Counted from the stretch's first letter, positions 18,139-27,146 are shown. The stretch: DNA of 64,000 nt from Flavobacterium sp. WC2421 (GCF_040822115.1 NZ_CP162004.1:1-64000), one strand, 5' to 3'. Translations and numbers: made by a program. Notes: generated by a model from the sequence alone, not told the origin.

Positions 18139-18921
18139 TTAAATTTCAATAACACCTTTAAAAACAAATTTGGCTGGTCCTATTAGAAAAACATTAGTAT
18201 ATACATTGTTCTTTTTATCAAAAGAAACGGCTAGTTTTCCACCTTCCACATTCAAATCGATAGTTGTAGCATCAGTAACTCCCGTTGCATTCATCGCAAT
18301 TGCAACCGCAGTTGCACCAGTTCCACAAGCTAATGTTTCATCTTCAACTCCTCGTTCATAAGTACGGACCGAAAAAGTAGTATCATCAATTTTATTTACA
18401 AAATTGATATTACTACCCGCTTTTCCATATAAATCACCGTATCGAATTGCAGCACCATTTTCTTTTACATTATAATGTTCTAAGTCCTCTACTAACTGAA
18501 CATGATGTGGAGATCCTGTATTCAGGAAAGAATAATCAGGAGTTTCTTTGATCTCTAAAACATCAATCATTTGTAATGATACAATTCCGTCTTCTGCTAC
18601 ACTTGCATGATGTAAACCATCTATAGCGTTAAAAGTAGCATCGTTTTTAATGACCTTTAGCTGTTGGGCGAAAGCCACTAAACATCTTCCTCCATTACCA
18701 CACATAGTACTTTGATTCCCATCTGAGTTGTAATACACCATTTTAAAATCGGCTTCAGGATCATTTTCTAATAAAATAAGTCCATCTCCGCCAATTCCAA
18801 AACGCCTGTCACATAAATGAGCAATCAACTGTATATTTTCTTTTGGAAAAGTATTCGAACGATTATCAATCATTACAAAATCATTTCCGGTTCCTTGGTA
18901 TTTATAAAATTCTATTTGCAT
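18139..18921 (-). CDS. dapF: diaminopimelate epimerase
   Basis: DapF converts LL- to meso-diaminopimelate for lysine and peptidoglycan synthesis. The 260-aa protein shows both catalytic cysteines: Cys74 in STMCGNGGRC and Cys199 in DETLACGTGATAVAIA. The start region YKYQGTGNDFVMIDN is characteristic. It is first in a minus-strand run with the GNAT and mltG genes. A -7 box TACTTTTG lies 22 bp upstream of its ATG. Confidence 0.97.
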   Translation of the reverse strand: MQIEFYKYQGTGNDFVMIDNRSNTFPKENIQLIAHLCDRRFGIGGDGLILLENDPEADFKMVYYNSDGNQSTMCGNGGRCLVAFAQQLKVIKNDATFNAIDGLHHASVAEDGIVSLQMIDVLEIKETPDYSFLNTGSPHHVQLVEDLEHYNVKENGAAIRYGDLYGKAGSNINFVNKIDDTTFSVRTYERGVEDETLACGTGATAVAIAMNATGVTDATTIDLNVEGGKLAVSFDKKNNVYTNVFLIGPAKFVFKGVIEI

Positions 18922-18942
18922 TATTTTTTTAATTGTGTTTCA

Positions 18943-18950
18943 CAAAAGTA
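18943..18950 (-). promoter_or_regulatory. dapF promoter -7 box
   Basis: TACTTTTG on the minus strand is a perfect TAnnTTTG match, placed 22 bp before the dapF ATG. No clear -33 TTG is seen. Confidence 0.55.
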
Positions 18951-19058
18951 CGAACTATTAATGAAATGTTAATCATTGTTAAAGAGCGTTAAACTGTTTT
19001 TTAACAATCTAAAATAGCTTTATTTTTACTAGACAAATAACGTAAAACACACTCTATT

Positions 19059-20459
19059 ATGAAAAAATATTCACACCTATTACTGGTGTCTCTGCTTAGC
19101 GGAGCCATAACATTAGGGGCTTACAAATTATTATTTGACACTAATGGTTATTTTTCCAACTCAAATCATTCCATAACTACCCTTGCAAACAACTCATTTA
19201 CCAAAAATGTAGGCCTATCCCCAGATGTACTTGATTTTACCGATGCGGCAGAGAAAACAATTCACTCTGTAGTCCATGTAAAAAATGTTTCATACAAAAC
19301 CGTTACTAATCCTATGCTGGAATATTATTACGGGTACAAAGGAGGGCAAACCCAGGAGCAAGTAGGAACAGGATCTGGAGTAATAATTTCAGAAGATGGT
19401 TATATCGTGACCAACAATCACGTAATTAAAGATGCCTCAGAAATTGAAATTACCTTAAATAATAAAAAAACATACAAAGCGAAACTCATAGGAACCGACT
19501 CTAAAATGGATATTGCTTTGTTAAAAATTGATGCCGACGAAAAGCTTCCTTATACTGCTTTTGGAAATTCTGATTCCGTAAAAGTAGGTGAATGGGTTCT
19601 TGCCGTAGGAAATCCATACAACTTAACGTCTACAGTAACGGCTGGAATTGTTTCGGCAAAAGCGAGAGATATTGGAACAAGTGGAATCCAGTCCTTTATT
19701 CAAACTGATGCTGCAGTTAATCCTGGAAATAGTGGTGGTGCTTTAGTAAACACCCGCGGAGATCTAATAGGAATCAATACCATGATCTCTTCTATGACAG
19801 GTTCTTATGTAGGATATTCATTTGCAGTTCCTTCTAATATTGCTCGAAAAATTATCGAAGACATTATGGAATATGGCAATGTACAAAGAGGAATTCTAGG
19901 TGTAGAAGGTGGGGAATTGAACGGCCCTGTTTCTAAAGAATTAGGAATCAACCAGACAGAAGGATTTTACATTAAAAATGTAACCAAAAAATCAGGAGCT
20001 GAGAAAGCTGGACTTACAAAGGGAGATATCATTGTGAAATTAGACAGTCAAAACATTGCTACTTATGCTGACTTATCTGGATATATTAACACTAAAAGAC
20101 CTAATGATAAAGTGGATGTAACCATTATTAGAGACGGAAGTAAAAGAACTCTACCTGTAATTTTGAGTAAAAACGAATTTTTTAGTACGGAGTTCAAAGG
20201 AATTGAATTAGAAAATATTGACGCCACTGATAAAAAGAAATTTCACTTGGATTACGGAGTAAAAATTAAATCTATCAATAACGAAAATTTGGTCCAATAC
20301 ACAGATGAATTAAAAGGAAATATTATTTTGAGTATTGACAACGTAAAAGCCAAAGACATCGAATCAGTTTCCAAACTTTTAAATAGCAAAGACGAAAGTC
20401 AAAGTGTAAGACTAGAAATGGTCAACAAAAATGGAGAAGTATTTCGAATAATCATTTAA
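19059..20459 (+). CDS. Deg/HtrA family periplasmic serine protease
   Basis: A 466-aa envelope protease that degrades or refolds misfolded proteins. An N-terminal hydrophobic segment (5-25) is a signal peptide or anchor. The trypsin-like triad is His121 (VTNNHVI), Asp151 (KMDIALLKID) and Ser225 (NPGNSGGAL). A PDZ domain follows at about 275-370 (RGILGVEGGELN, AGLTKGDIIVKLD), and a second, partial PDZ-like region lies at the C-terminus. This matches the DegP/DegQ layout. It is divergent from dapF and ends with its own terminator. Confidence 0.95.
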   Translation: MKKYSHLLLVSLLSGAITLGAYKLLFDTNGYFSNSNHSITTLANNSFTKNVGLSPDVLDFTDAAEKTIHSVVHVKNVSYKTVTNPMLEYYYGYKGGQTQEQVGTGSGVIISEDGYIVTNNHVIKDASEIEITLNNKKTYKAKLIGTDSKMDIALLKIDADEKLPYTAFGNSDSVKVGEWVLAVGNPYNLTSTVTAGIVSAKARDIGTSGIQSFIQTDAAVNPGNSGGALVNTRGDLIGINTMISSMTGSYVGYSFAVPSNIARKIIEDIMEYGNVQRGILGVEGGELNGPVSKELGINQTEGFYIKNVTKKSGAEKAGLTKGDIIVKLDSQNIATYADLSGYINTKRPNDKVDVTIIRDGSKRTLPVILSKNEFFSTEFKGIELENIDATDKKKFHLDYGVKIKSINNENLVQYTDELKGNIILSIDNVKAKDIESVSKLLNSKDESQSVRLEMVNKNGEVFRIII

Positions 20460-20484
20460 TTCGATTCTTAAAAATCAAGGAAAG

Positions 20485-20513
20485 CCAGCTCATTCATTGA
20501 GTTGGTTTTTTTT
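20485..20513 (+). terminator. terminator after the HtrA gene
   Basis: CCAGCTCA and TGAGTTGG arms with one G-T pair are followed by T8. Confidence 0.85.
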
Positions 20514-20613
20514 ATTTGAAAAAAAATGAAAAATAGTCTACGAAATCGATTGAAATGGGTATTTTTGCACCAAATTTAAAAAAATAACTACTCAATTTTT
20601 CAAATTTTCAAGT

Positions 20614-22062
20614 ATGAAAAACACAGCTTTGTACCAAAAAGAAGTCTCATCTCAGGTAGATAGACGTCGGGCGGGAGTCAAATTAATTAAAATCGTTAGT
20701 GATTTATGGTATGACAAATCCATAGAAATGGTTTTATTTAAAAATCAATTATTAGACAAAAATGTAAGTGACATTATCAACTTGCATCAATATGCAGCCG
20801 ATTTTGTAGGCAAACCTATTAGTATTTTTGATATCGTTGAAATTGCCAAAGTAGTTCGAGAATTAGACTTACCTCCTTCCAAGTTGGACATTGGTAAACT
20901 AACTTACGAATACCTTTTAGAAGAAGACAAATTTGAAGATGCGAGACATTTTGTATTGGATAAACTGAAAGAAGCTAAAACTTCTGAAGAAATCCAACCC
21001 AAAGATGTAGTTCTTTATGGTTTTGGAAGAATTGGTCGTTTATTAGCTAGAGAGTTAATGTCTAAAACAGGAAAAGGAAATCAATTGCGATTGAGAGCGA
21101 TTGTAACTAGAGATAAAAACGATGCTTCCAGTCTTGAAAAAAGAGCTTCTTTATTGCGTTATGATTCCATTCATGGTGATTTTCAAGGATCAGTTTCTGC
21201 CGATGTTGCCAATAATGCCTTAATTATCAACGGAACAACAGTACATATTATTACTGCTAATGCGCCTGAAGAAATTGATTATACAGTCTATGATATTGAC
21301 AATGCTTTAATTATAGACAATACAGGCGCTTTCACCACTGAGGAAGCGTTAAGCAGACATTTAGTTTCAAAAGGAGCACACAAAGTATTGCTGACTGCAC
21401 CTGGAAAAGGAGTTCCTAATATTGTTCACGGTGTAAACCAAAACGAATACAATCCAGACGAAATTAATATTTTCTCTGCAGCTTCTTGTACTACTAATGC
21501 CATTACGCCAATCCTAAAAGCAGTCGAAGATACTTTAGGCGTTGTAAAAGGACATTTAGAAACAATTCATTCGTACACAAACGACCAGAACTTAGTAGAC
21601 AACATGCACAAAAAATACCGTCGTGGTAGAGCTGCTGCTTTGAATATGGTTATTACTGAAACGGGTGCTGGAACTGCTGTTGCAAAAGCACTACCATCAC
21701 TAGAAGGAAAATTAACTTCAAATGCCATTCGTGTTCCTGTTCCTAATGGATCTTTGGTTGTATTGAATTTAGAAGTTTCTAAGAAAACATCAATAAAAGA
21801 AATAAATTCGATAATGAAGAAATACGCTCTTGAAGGAGAGTTAGTAGAGCAAATCAAATACTCTATGAATAACGAATTAGTTTCTTCGGATATCGTGGGT
21901 ACATCGGCACCATCGATCTATGACAGTAATGCAACTATCGTTTCTAACGATGGAAAAAACATAGTATTATATATCTGGTATGATAATGAATACGGTTACA
22001 GCCACCAAGTAATTCGCTTGGCAAAATATATTGCAAAAGTAAGACGTTTCACGTACTACTAG
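20614..22062 (+). CDS. glyceraldehyde-3-phosphate dehydrogenase, long form
   Basis: The 482-aa enzyme interconverts glyceraldehyde 3-phosphate and 1,3-bisphosphoglycerate. Residues 1-130 form a helical N-terminal extension absent from the usual 330-340-aa GAPDH. Then comes the NAD(P) motif GFGRIGR at 136-142 and the catalytic Cys292 in SAASCTTN. The C-terminal WYDNEYGYS is standard. Long-form GAPDHs are common in Bacteroidota and occur in other phyla, often as a second, possibly gluconeogenic, isozyme. The coenzyme preference cannot be read here. Confidence 0.95.
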   Translation: MKNTALYQKEVSSQVDRRRAGVKLIKIVSDLWYDKSIEMVLFKNQLLDKNVSDIINLHQYAADFVGKPISIFDIVEIAKVVRELDLPPSKLDIGKLTYEYLLEEDKFEDARHFVLDKLKEAKTSEEIQPKDVVLYGFGRIGRLLARELMSKTGKGNQLRLRAIVTRDKNDASSLEKRASLLRYDSIHGDFQGSVSADVANNALIINGTTVHIITANAPEEIDYTVYDIDNALIIDNTGAFTTEEALSRHLVSKGAHKVLLTAPGKGVPNIVHGVNQNEYNPDEINIFSAASCTTNAITPILKAVEDTLGVVKGHLETIHSYTNDQNLVDNMHKKYRRGRAAALNMVITETGAGTAVAKALPSLEGKLTSNAIRVPVPNGSLVVLNLEVSKKTSIKEINSIMKKYALEGELVEQIKYSMNNELVSSDIVGTSAPSIYDSNATIVSNDGKNIVLYIWYDNEYGYSHQVIRLAKYIAKVRRFTYY

Positions 22063-22165
22063 CAAATCGCTTACAGGTTGGAATTTGTAATTGCAGATTT
22101 TTAGTTTTTAGTTTTTAGTTCAAGTTTTAGATTTAAAGAGTATTGCAATCCAACCTGTATCTAAT
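22063..22165. repeat. heptamer tandem repeat and inverted repeat in gapdh 3' region
   Basis: TTTTTAG occurs three times in tandem at 22098-22104, 22105-22111 and 22112-22118. The block is flanked by the perfect 10-bp inverted repeat ACAGGTTGGA (22073-22082) and TCCAACCTGT (22149-22158). Confidence 0.7.
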
Positions 22166-22204
22166 AAAAAATCCGTTTCGATTAATTTCGAAACGGATTT
22201 TTTT
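22166..22204. terminator. terminator after the GAPDH gene
   Basis: AAAAAATCCGTTTCG and CGAAACGGATTTTTTT arms form a long stem around ATTAATTT, with a T run. It is nearly symmetric and may act in both directions. Confidence 0.92.
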
Positions 22205-22319
22205 ATTCTTATTAAAAAGAAAATAGAAGATAGAATCAAAAAAACAAATTATAAAGCATAACAGATTCTAATCTTTTGATTCTTACCCCTTGATTCTAGC
22301 TTCTTCTCTCTATAGTAAC

Positions 22320-23726
22320 CTACTCTTTCGCTTTTGTCAAATAATAAACTGGAATACCTATTAACATAATCAATACACCCCAGCCACTTGTACTCGTTTT
22401 AGTGTAAAGCAAAGCAATACAAATTGCACTTGCAATAATGATATAAATAGCAGGAATTACTGGATATCCAAAAGCTTTATAAGTACGTTCAGCATCAGGT
22501 AATTTTCTACGCAAAATGAAGATTCCTAAAATAGTCAAGATGTAAAAGATCAAAACGATGATGACTACAAAGTCCAATAAGTCACCATATTTCCCTGTTA
22601 AACACAAAGCCGAAGCCCAAACACATTGTGCCCAAATAGACCAAGCAGGAACGCTTGCTTTATTCAGTTCAGCTGCTTTTTTGAAGAAAACACCATCTTG
22701 TGCCATCGTATAATACACTCTTGCACCAGCCATAATTAAACCGTTATTACAAGCAAAAGTCGAAATCATAATCATTACCGCAATAATCAAGGTCCCTATA
22801 GAGCCAAAAATATATTGTGAAGCTACTACCGCTACTCTATCTGACTCGGCTGTTGCTATTTCTTGCAAAGGCACAACCGCCAAATACATTAAGTTGGCTA
22901 AAATATAAATTACACTTACAATCAAAGTCCCCAAAAACAAACTCAATCCTACATTGCGTTTTGGGTTCTTAATTTCGGCAGCAATAAAAGTTACTCCTTC
23001 CCAAGCCACACTCGAAAACATCGATCCTACCAAAGCAGCCGATATTCCCGATATCAAAGCCGTTCCGCTAATAGGCATCCAAGAACCACTCGCTACATCC
23101 AGTGATTGCGATGTCCAGGCATTAGCCCAGTTCGCATCCCAAACCTCAGCTTTAGCGGCAAAAAAACCAAAAAGAATTAATCCCGCCAACGATAAAATCT
23201 TGATTACCGTTAACACGGTTTGTAAAATCTTAGAGTTTTTTACCCCACGACTGTTGATATAACTCAATAAAATAATTGTAAAAATAGAAACCAGTTGCGC
23301 TGCATTCAGTTTAAAATCTCCTATTTCATATAGGATGTTTTTATCACTAAACGACGGAAATAAATAGGCAGCAAACTTGGAGAAAGCTACACCCACGGCA
23401 GCAATCGTTCCGGTTTGAATCACCGCAAAAAAGCTCCAGCCATATAAAAACCCAATTAATTTACCGTATGCTTCCTTAATGTATACGTATTGACCGCCCG
23501 CTTTAGGAAACAAGGCACTCAACTCGCCATAACTCACTGCAGCAATCACCGTAATAACACCCGTAAGCACCCACATGGCAATCAACCATCCAGCCGAACC
23601 CAATTGACGAACCATATCAGAACTCACTATGAATATTCCCGAACCTATCATCGATCCCACCACCAGCATGGTTCCGTCCAGCAGGCCGAGTTCTCTCTTA
23701 AAATCGTCTTGGTTATTGTCTTGCAT
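22320..23726 (-). CDS. APC family amino-acid permease
   Basis: A 468-aa membrane transporter of the amino acid-polyamine-organocation superfamily with 12 predicted spans. The first helix shows the family motif GTMLVVGSMIGSGIFIVSS, where the unwound GSG(I/M)I segment binds substrate. Other spans include YGWSFFAVIQTGTIAAVGVAF and ITVIAAVSYGELSALFP. The ATG at 23726 (MQDNNQDDFKRELGLLDG) is chosen; 48 codons further upstream remain open but their sequence does not fit the family. The substrate is not evident. The gene is isolated between repeat-rich spacers. Confidence 0.92.
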   Translation of the reverse strand: MQDNNQDDFKRELGLLDGTMLVVGSMIGSGIFIVSSDMVRQLGSAGWLIAMWVLTGVITVIAAVSYGELSALFPKAGGQYVYIKEAYGKLIGFLYGWSFFAVIQTGTIAAVGVAFSKFAAYLFPSFSDKNILYEIGDFKLNAAQLVSIFTIILLSYINSRGVKNSKILQTVLTVIKILSLAGLILFGFFAAKAEVWDANWANAWTSQSLDVASGSWMPISGTALISGISAALVGSMFSSVAWEGVTFIAAEIKNPKRNVGLSLFLGTLIVSVIYILANLMYLAVVPLQEIATAESDRVAVVASQYIFGSIGTLIIAVMIMISTFACNNGLIMAGARVYYTMAQDGVFFKKAAELNKASVPAWSIWAQCVWASALCLTGKYGDLLDFVVIIVLIFYILTILGIFILRRKLPDAERTYKAFGYPVIPAIYIIIASAICIALLYTKTSTSGWGVLIMLIGIPVYYLTKAKE

Positions 23727-23865
23727 ATTTGTTTTTGGTTTTAATGGTTGGCTAAAGATATACTTTTTTTCTAAAAACTTTAAGGTATCCTTAAAACTTA
23801 CGCTTATTCTTTTTGGCGTGTCCATGTTATAGAAAATTTCAGCAAAATAACTGCTTAAGTGCAGC

Positions 23866-23985
23866 AACAAGGTCAGGCTATCCGTTTCAAATAAAATTTA
23901 CTGAATACCAAATAAAATAATATCAGATGAAGTAATCTCCCTGAAAAACGGGAGGATTTCCACTGCTATCCTTCACGCAACACAA
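23866..23985 (-). repeat. dispersed intergenic repeat, copy A
   Basis: This noncoding block shares a 13-mer GTCAGGCTATCCG (23872-23884) and an 11-mer CTATCCTTCAC (23966-23976) with the block at 61932-62000, in the same order. Between them lies GGATTTCCACTG, close to GGATTTTCACTT in the other copy. The rest of the 23727-24198 spacer has no ORF and holds only the promoter box at 24079-24104. Confidence 0.7.
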
Positions 23986-24078
23986 ACATATAATTACTTA
24001 ATTTACAATTTAGTAAAAATTGAATTCTAAAAAATGATTTGATTAAATAACAAGAAAAAACGCACTCAAGACATCGAT

Positions 24079-24104
24079 TTGAAGATGAAATTTATATATA
24101 TTTG
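24079..24104 (+). promoter_or_regulatory. putative promoter of the TPR gene
   Basis: TTG at 24079-24081 and TATATTTG at 24097-24104 match the Bacteroidota -33/-7 elements, with a somewhat short 15-bp spacer. The distance to the ATG at 24199 is 94 bp. Confidence 0.5.
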
Positions 24105-24198
24105 AAGTACACAAGCATTAACTATCCATCATATTACCATAGTACTTCAATAAAATAATTCTTAAAAAAACAGAAAAAAATTAACATTAATCATACCA

Positions 24199-25170
24199 AT
24201 GAAAAAATTAACATTACTACTCCTTATACTTTCTTTTTATTCAAAAGGTCTTGCTCAAGAAACTAAAAAATCAAATACTGACACCCTTTTGAAAGAGTTG
24301 GCTGAAAACAGCTGCAAATGCATAGATTCAATTAATGTTTACGATAAAGCTACTGATATAGTAGCAAAAGAAATTAGTAAATGTATTGATGAACAAACTG
24401 GAGCACTTCAACTAGGTAAAAAACTAATGAATATCAAAGACTTGAAAAAAAATGCCAAAGAGAAAGAAGGCAAAAAACAAGTGGATATTTCAATTGATTT
24501 TAACAAAAATTCAGAAGAGTATAAAAAATCTTATTACGAATTAGAACGGTATATGATGAGTAATTGTAGCTCTATAAAAGACAAAGTGGCGTCAACTGAA
24601 AAACAAAGTACAAAATCAGTATCAGAGAATAAAAAAGCTTTAGAATTTTATTCCAAAGGTCAAAAAGAATCTAAAAATGAAAATTATGAAAAAGCAGCAC
24701 AATATTTTGAAAAAGCGGTGAAAGAAGATCCTGAATTTGCCTTTGCTTGGGATAATTTAGGCATTAGTTACAGACAATTAAATAATTTTGACAAAGCCAT
24801 TGAATCATATAAAAAATCTTTAGAATTAGACCCAAATGGATTAATGCCTTTGCAAAATATCGCAATTGTATATCAATATAAAAAAGAATATTCTAAAGCC
24901 ATAGAAGCCTATGAGAAATTAGCTAAAGTAGACAACAACAATCCTGAAGTTTTTTATGGCATAGGAAATGTTTACACAACAAACCTAAAGGATTACGATA
25001 AAGGATTAGATAATATGTGCAAAGCCTACAATCTATACATCGATCAAAAATCACCTTATAGAACTGACGCCGAAAAAATTATTAATATCATTTATTCTGA
25101 AATGAAAAAACAAGGAAAAGAAGAGCAATTTAACACTATTTTAAAGGCCAATCATATTAATCAAAACTAA
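24199..25170 (+). CDS. secreted tetratricopeptide-repeat protein
   Basis: A 323-aa protein with a signal peptide (MKKLTLLLLILSFYSKGLAQ). Residues about 25-125 form a Lys- and Cys-containing region of unknown fold. From about 150 to 265 there are at least three TPR units, for example NYEKAAQYFEKAVKEDPEFAF, NFDKAIESYKKSLELDPN and EYSKAIEAYEKLAKVDNNN. TPRs mediate protein-protein contacts. It is presumably periplasmic; no specific partner is suggested. The KdpD-like gene starts 124 bp downstream. Confidence 0.88.
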   Translation: MKKLTLLLLILSFYSKGLAQETKKSNTDTLLKELAENSCKCIDSINVYDKATDIVAKEISKCIDEQTGALQLGKKLMNIKDLKKNAKEKEGKKQVDISIDFNKNSEEYKKSYYELERYMMSNCSSIKDKVASTEKQSTKSVSENKKALEFYSKGQKESKNENYEKAAQYFEKAVKEDPEFAFAWDNLGISYRQLNNFDKAIESYKKSLELDPNGLMPLQNIAIVYQYKKEYSKAIEAYEKLAKVDNNNPEVFYGIGNVYTTNLKDYDKGLDNMCKAYNLYIDQKSPYRTDAEKIINIIYSEMKKQGKEEQFNTILKANHINQN

Positions 25171-25263
25171 TGAATGCATCATTAGACTGATTTTTATTTC
25201 GTATCATAATAACTTCATCTACGCAACTCAAAAAACAACTCTTATTTATTTAACGAATTGAAT

Positions 25264-25271
25264 TACTTTTG
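25264..25271 (+). promoter_or_regulatory. -7 box ahead of the KdpD-like kinase gene
   Basis: TACTTTTG is a perfect TAnnTTTG match located 23 bp before the TTG start codon. No -33 TTG is visible at the usual distance. Confidence 0.5.
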
Positions 25272-25294
25272 TTGAAACATAAAACAACTTTATC

Positions 25295-26377
25295 TTGAGA
25301 AAATTTAAAGCAAAAAAACATTCAATACTAATGCAGTCTTCCATTAGCATCGCATTGGTATTTACTGTTTCAATTATCTGTTTTTTTTCCTTAAAATATA
25401 TCGATTACAGGATAACTGCATTAATTCTACTGATGACGGTTTCTATTGTTGCAATGCTTTTCGAAATTATACCAGTTGTAGTAACAGCTATTTTAAGTGG
25501 TTTGATTTTAAATTTCTTCTTTATACTTCCTCTTTATACTTTTCATATTACAAATACCGAAGACATATTACTGTTTTTAATGTATTTTATTATTGCGTTA
25601 GTAAATGCCGTTTTAACCTTAAAAATTCGAGAAGCCGAAAAAAAAGCAAGAGATAAAGAAGAAAAAGAAAAAACAATAAAGCTATACAATACCTTACTCA
25701 ATTCCCTATCTCATGAGTTGCGAACCCCAATAGCTACAATTATTGGAGCAATTGATATACTTAAAGAAAATAAAAACAAACTTTCAGAAATAAATCAGAA
25801 CGCACTATTAGATGAAATTGACTCAGCTACTATTCGACTAAACAGACAGGTAGAAAACCTATTAAACATGAGTCGATTAGAAACTGGAATGCTAAAACTA
25901 AAACTAGACTGGTGTGATAGTAATGAACTTATTTATGGGGTAATTCAAAAAATAGCAACTATAAAAAACAATCATACCATTCATTTTATTTCAAATGAAA
26001 AATTACCATTATTCAAGCTAGATGCAGGATTAATGGAAGAAATTATTCAAAATTTAATAACTAATGCACTACAATATACTCCCAAAAACTCAATCATAAA
26101 AATTGAAGCTTCACATCAAAATGACAGTTGCGTTTTTTCAGTTTCTGACAACGGAAATGGCTTTCCTGAAAGTCAAATTCAATTTGCTTTTGATAAATTC
26201 TACCGATTACCAAGCACAAAAACGGGAGGAAGTGGCCTTGGACTATCTATTGTAAAAGGTTTTGTTGAAGCCCATAATGGGACTATAAAATTAAAAAATA
26301 ATCTGAATTCTGGTGCCAATTTCACCGTAACAATTCCTACGGAAACCTCTTATTTAAACAATCTCAAAAATGAATAA
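25295..26377 (+). CDS. KdpD-type sensor histidine kinase lacking the N-terminal KdpD domain
   Basis: A 360-aa membrane kinase. Four hydrophobic segments (about 15-35, 38-57, 58-80, 88-108) form a DUF4118-type module, followed by a HisKA domain with His140 in SLSHELRTP and a HATPase with LITNALQYTP, DNGNGFPE and GGSGLGLSI. The module matches the C-terminal half of KdpD; the roughly 400-aa cytoplasmic KdpD/USP sensor region is missing. The start is TTG at 25295, or alternatively ATG at 25331. The gene overlaps the response regulator by 8 bp. Sensing potassium or turgor is inferred from context. Confidence 0.9.
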   Translation: MRKFKAKKHSILMQSSISIALVFTVSIICFFSLKYIDYRITALILLMTVSIVAMLFEIIPVVVTAILSGLILNFFFILPLYTFHITNTEDILLFLMYFIIALVNAVLTLKIREAEKKARDKEEKEKTIKLYNTLLNSLSHELRTPIATIIGAIDILKENKNKLSEINQNALLDEIDSATIRLNRQVENLLNMSRLETGMLKLKLDWCDSNELIYGVIQKIATIKNNHTIHFISNEKLPLFKLDAGLMEEIIQNLITNALQYTPKNSIIKIEASHQNDSCVFSVSDNGNGFPESQIQFAFDKFYRLPSTKTGGSGLGLSIVKGFVEAHNGTIKLKNNLNSGANFTVTIPTETSYLNNLKNE

Positions 26378-27047
26378 AGCCGAAATATTAGTGATTGATG
26401 ATGAAGCGCCAATTAGAAAACTATTAGAAATTACATTAGAAAGTAACGACTACAAAGTGTGGCTTGCCGAAACAGGAAAAGAAGGAATTCTTATGGCTGT
26501 AAATCATCCTCCAGAATTAATTTTACTAGATATTGGTTTACCTGATAAAAGCGGACACGAGATTCTTAAAGAATTACGCACATGGTACAATAAGGCAATT
26601 ATAATCCTATCTGTACAAGACAGCGAAGATGATATTGTAAAAGCACTAGATAATGGAGCCACTGATTACCTAACAAAACCGTTTAGAAACGCCGAACTTT
26701 TGGCACGAATTCGTTCAGTAATTCGACGAAATCAATTACAAAATGATTGTAGTATTCTTACTTGTGGAGATTTACAAATTGATTTTGGAGCTCGAATCAT
26801 AAAACAAAATGACGAAGTATTAAAATTAACTACAACCGAATTCAATTTATTATCCCTTTTTATGAAAAATGAAGGTCGAGTATTAACACATCAATTTGTC
26901 TTAAAAGAAATTTGGGGAGTGGCCTACCAAACAGAAACACAATACTTAAGAGTTTTTGTAGCAACATTGCGCAAAAAAATAGAAGAAAACCCAAACCACC
27001 CAAAACACATTATTACTGAAAGTGGTGTTGGATATCGTTTTATCTAA
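26370..27047 (+). CDS. KdpE-like OmpR-family response regulator
   Basis: A 225-aa regulator with an N-terminal receiver (VIDDEAPIRKLL; phosphoacceptor Asp54 in LILLDIGLPDKSG; conserved Lys in YLTKPF) and a C-terminal winged-helix domain. The sequence around LTTTEFNLLSLFMKNEGRVLTH and LRVFVATLRKKIE is very like KdpE. The start codon lies inside the kinase 3' end, so the two are translationally coupled. Its predicted target is the adjacent kup gene, where phased repeats sit just after its stop codon. Confidence 0.94.
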   Translation: MNKAEILVIDDEAPIRKLLEITLESNDYKVWLAETGKEGILMAVNHPPELILLDIGLPDKSGHEILKELRTWYNKAIIILSVQDSEDDIVKALDNGATDYLTKPFRNAELLARIRSVIRRNQLQNDCSILTCGDLQIDFGARIIKQNDEVLKLTTTEFNLLSLFMKNEGRVLTHQFVLKEIWGVAYQTETQYLRVFVATLRKKIEENPNHPKHIITESGVGYRFI

Positions 27048-27087
27048 TCTTTATAAAATCTTTATATCTATCCCGTATATCTTTATA
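27047..27087 (+). promoter_or_regulatory. three phased ATCTTTATA direct repeats, candidate KdpE-like operator
   Basis: Exact copies of ATCTTTATA lie at 27047-27055, 27058-27066 and 27079-27087, that is 11 and 21 bp apart, close to one and two helical turns. OmpR-family regulators bind such direct repeats, and the E. coli KdpE site is also built around TTTATA. The last copy ends where a -33 element would be relative to the GACCTTTG box at 27109-27116, a weak -7 match. Confidence 0.6.
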
Positions 27088-27146
27088 TTCTGCAAATACC
27101 ATTTTAAAGACCTTTGTATCATTAGAATTTTAAAAAAAATTACACA

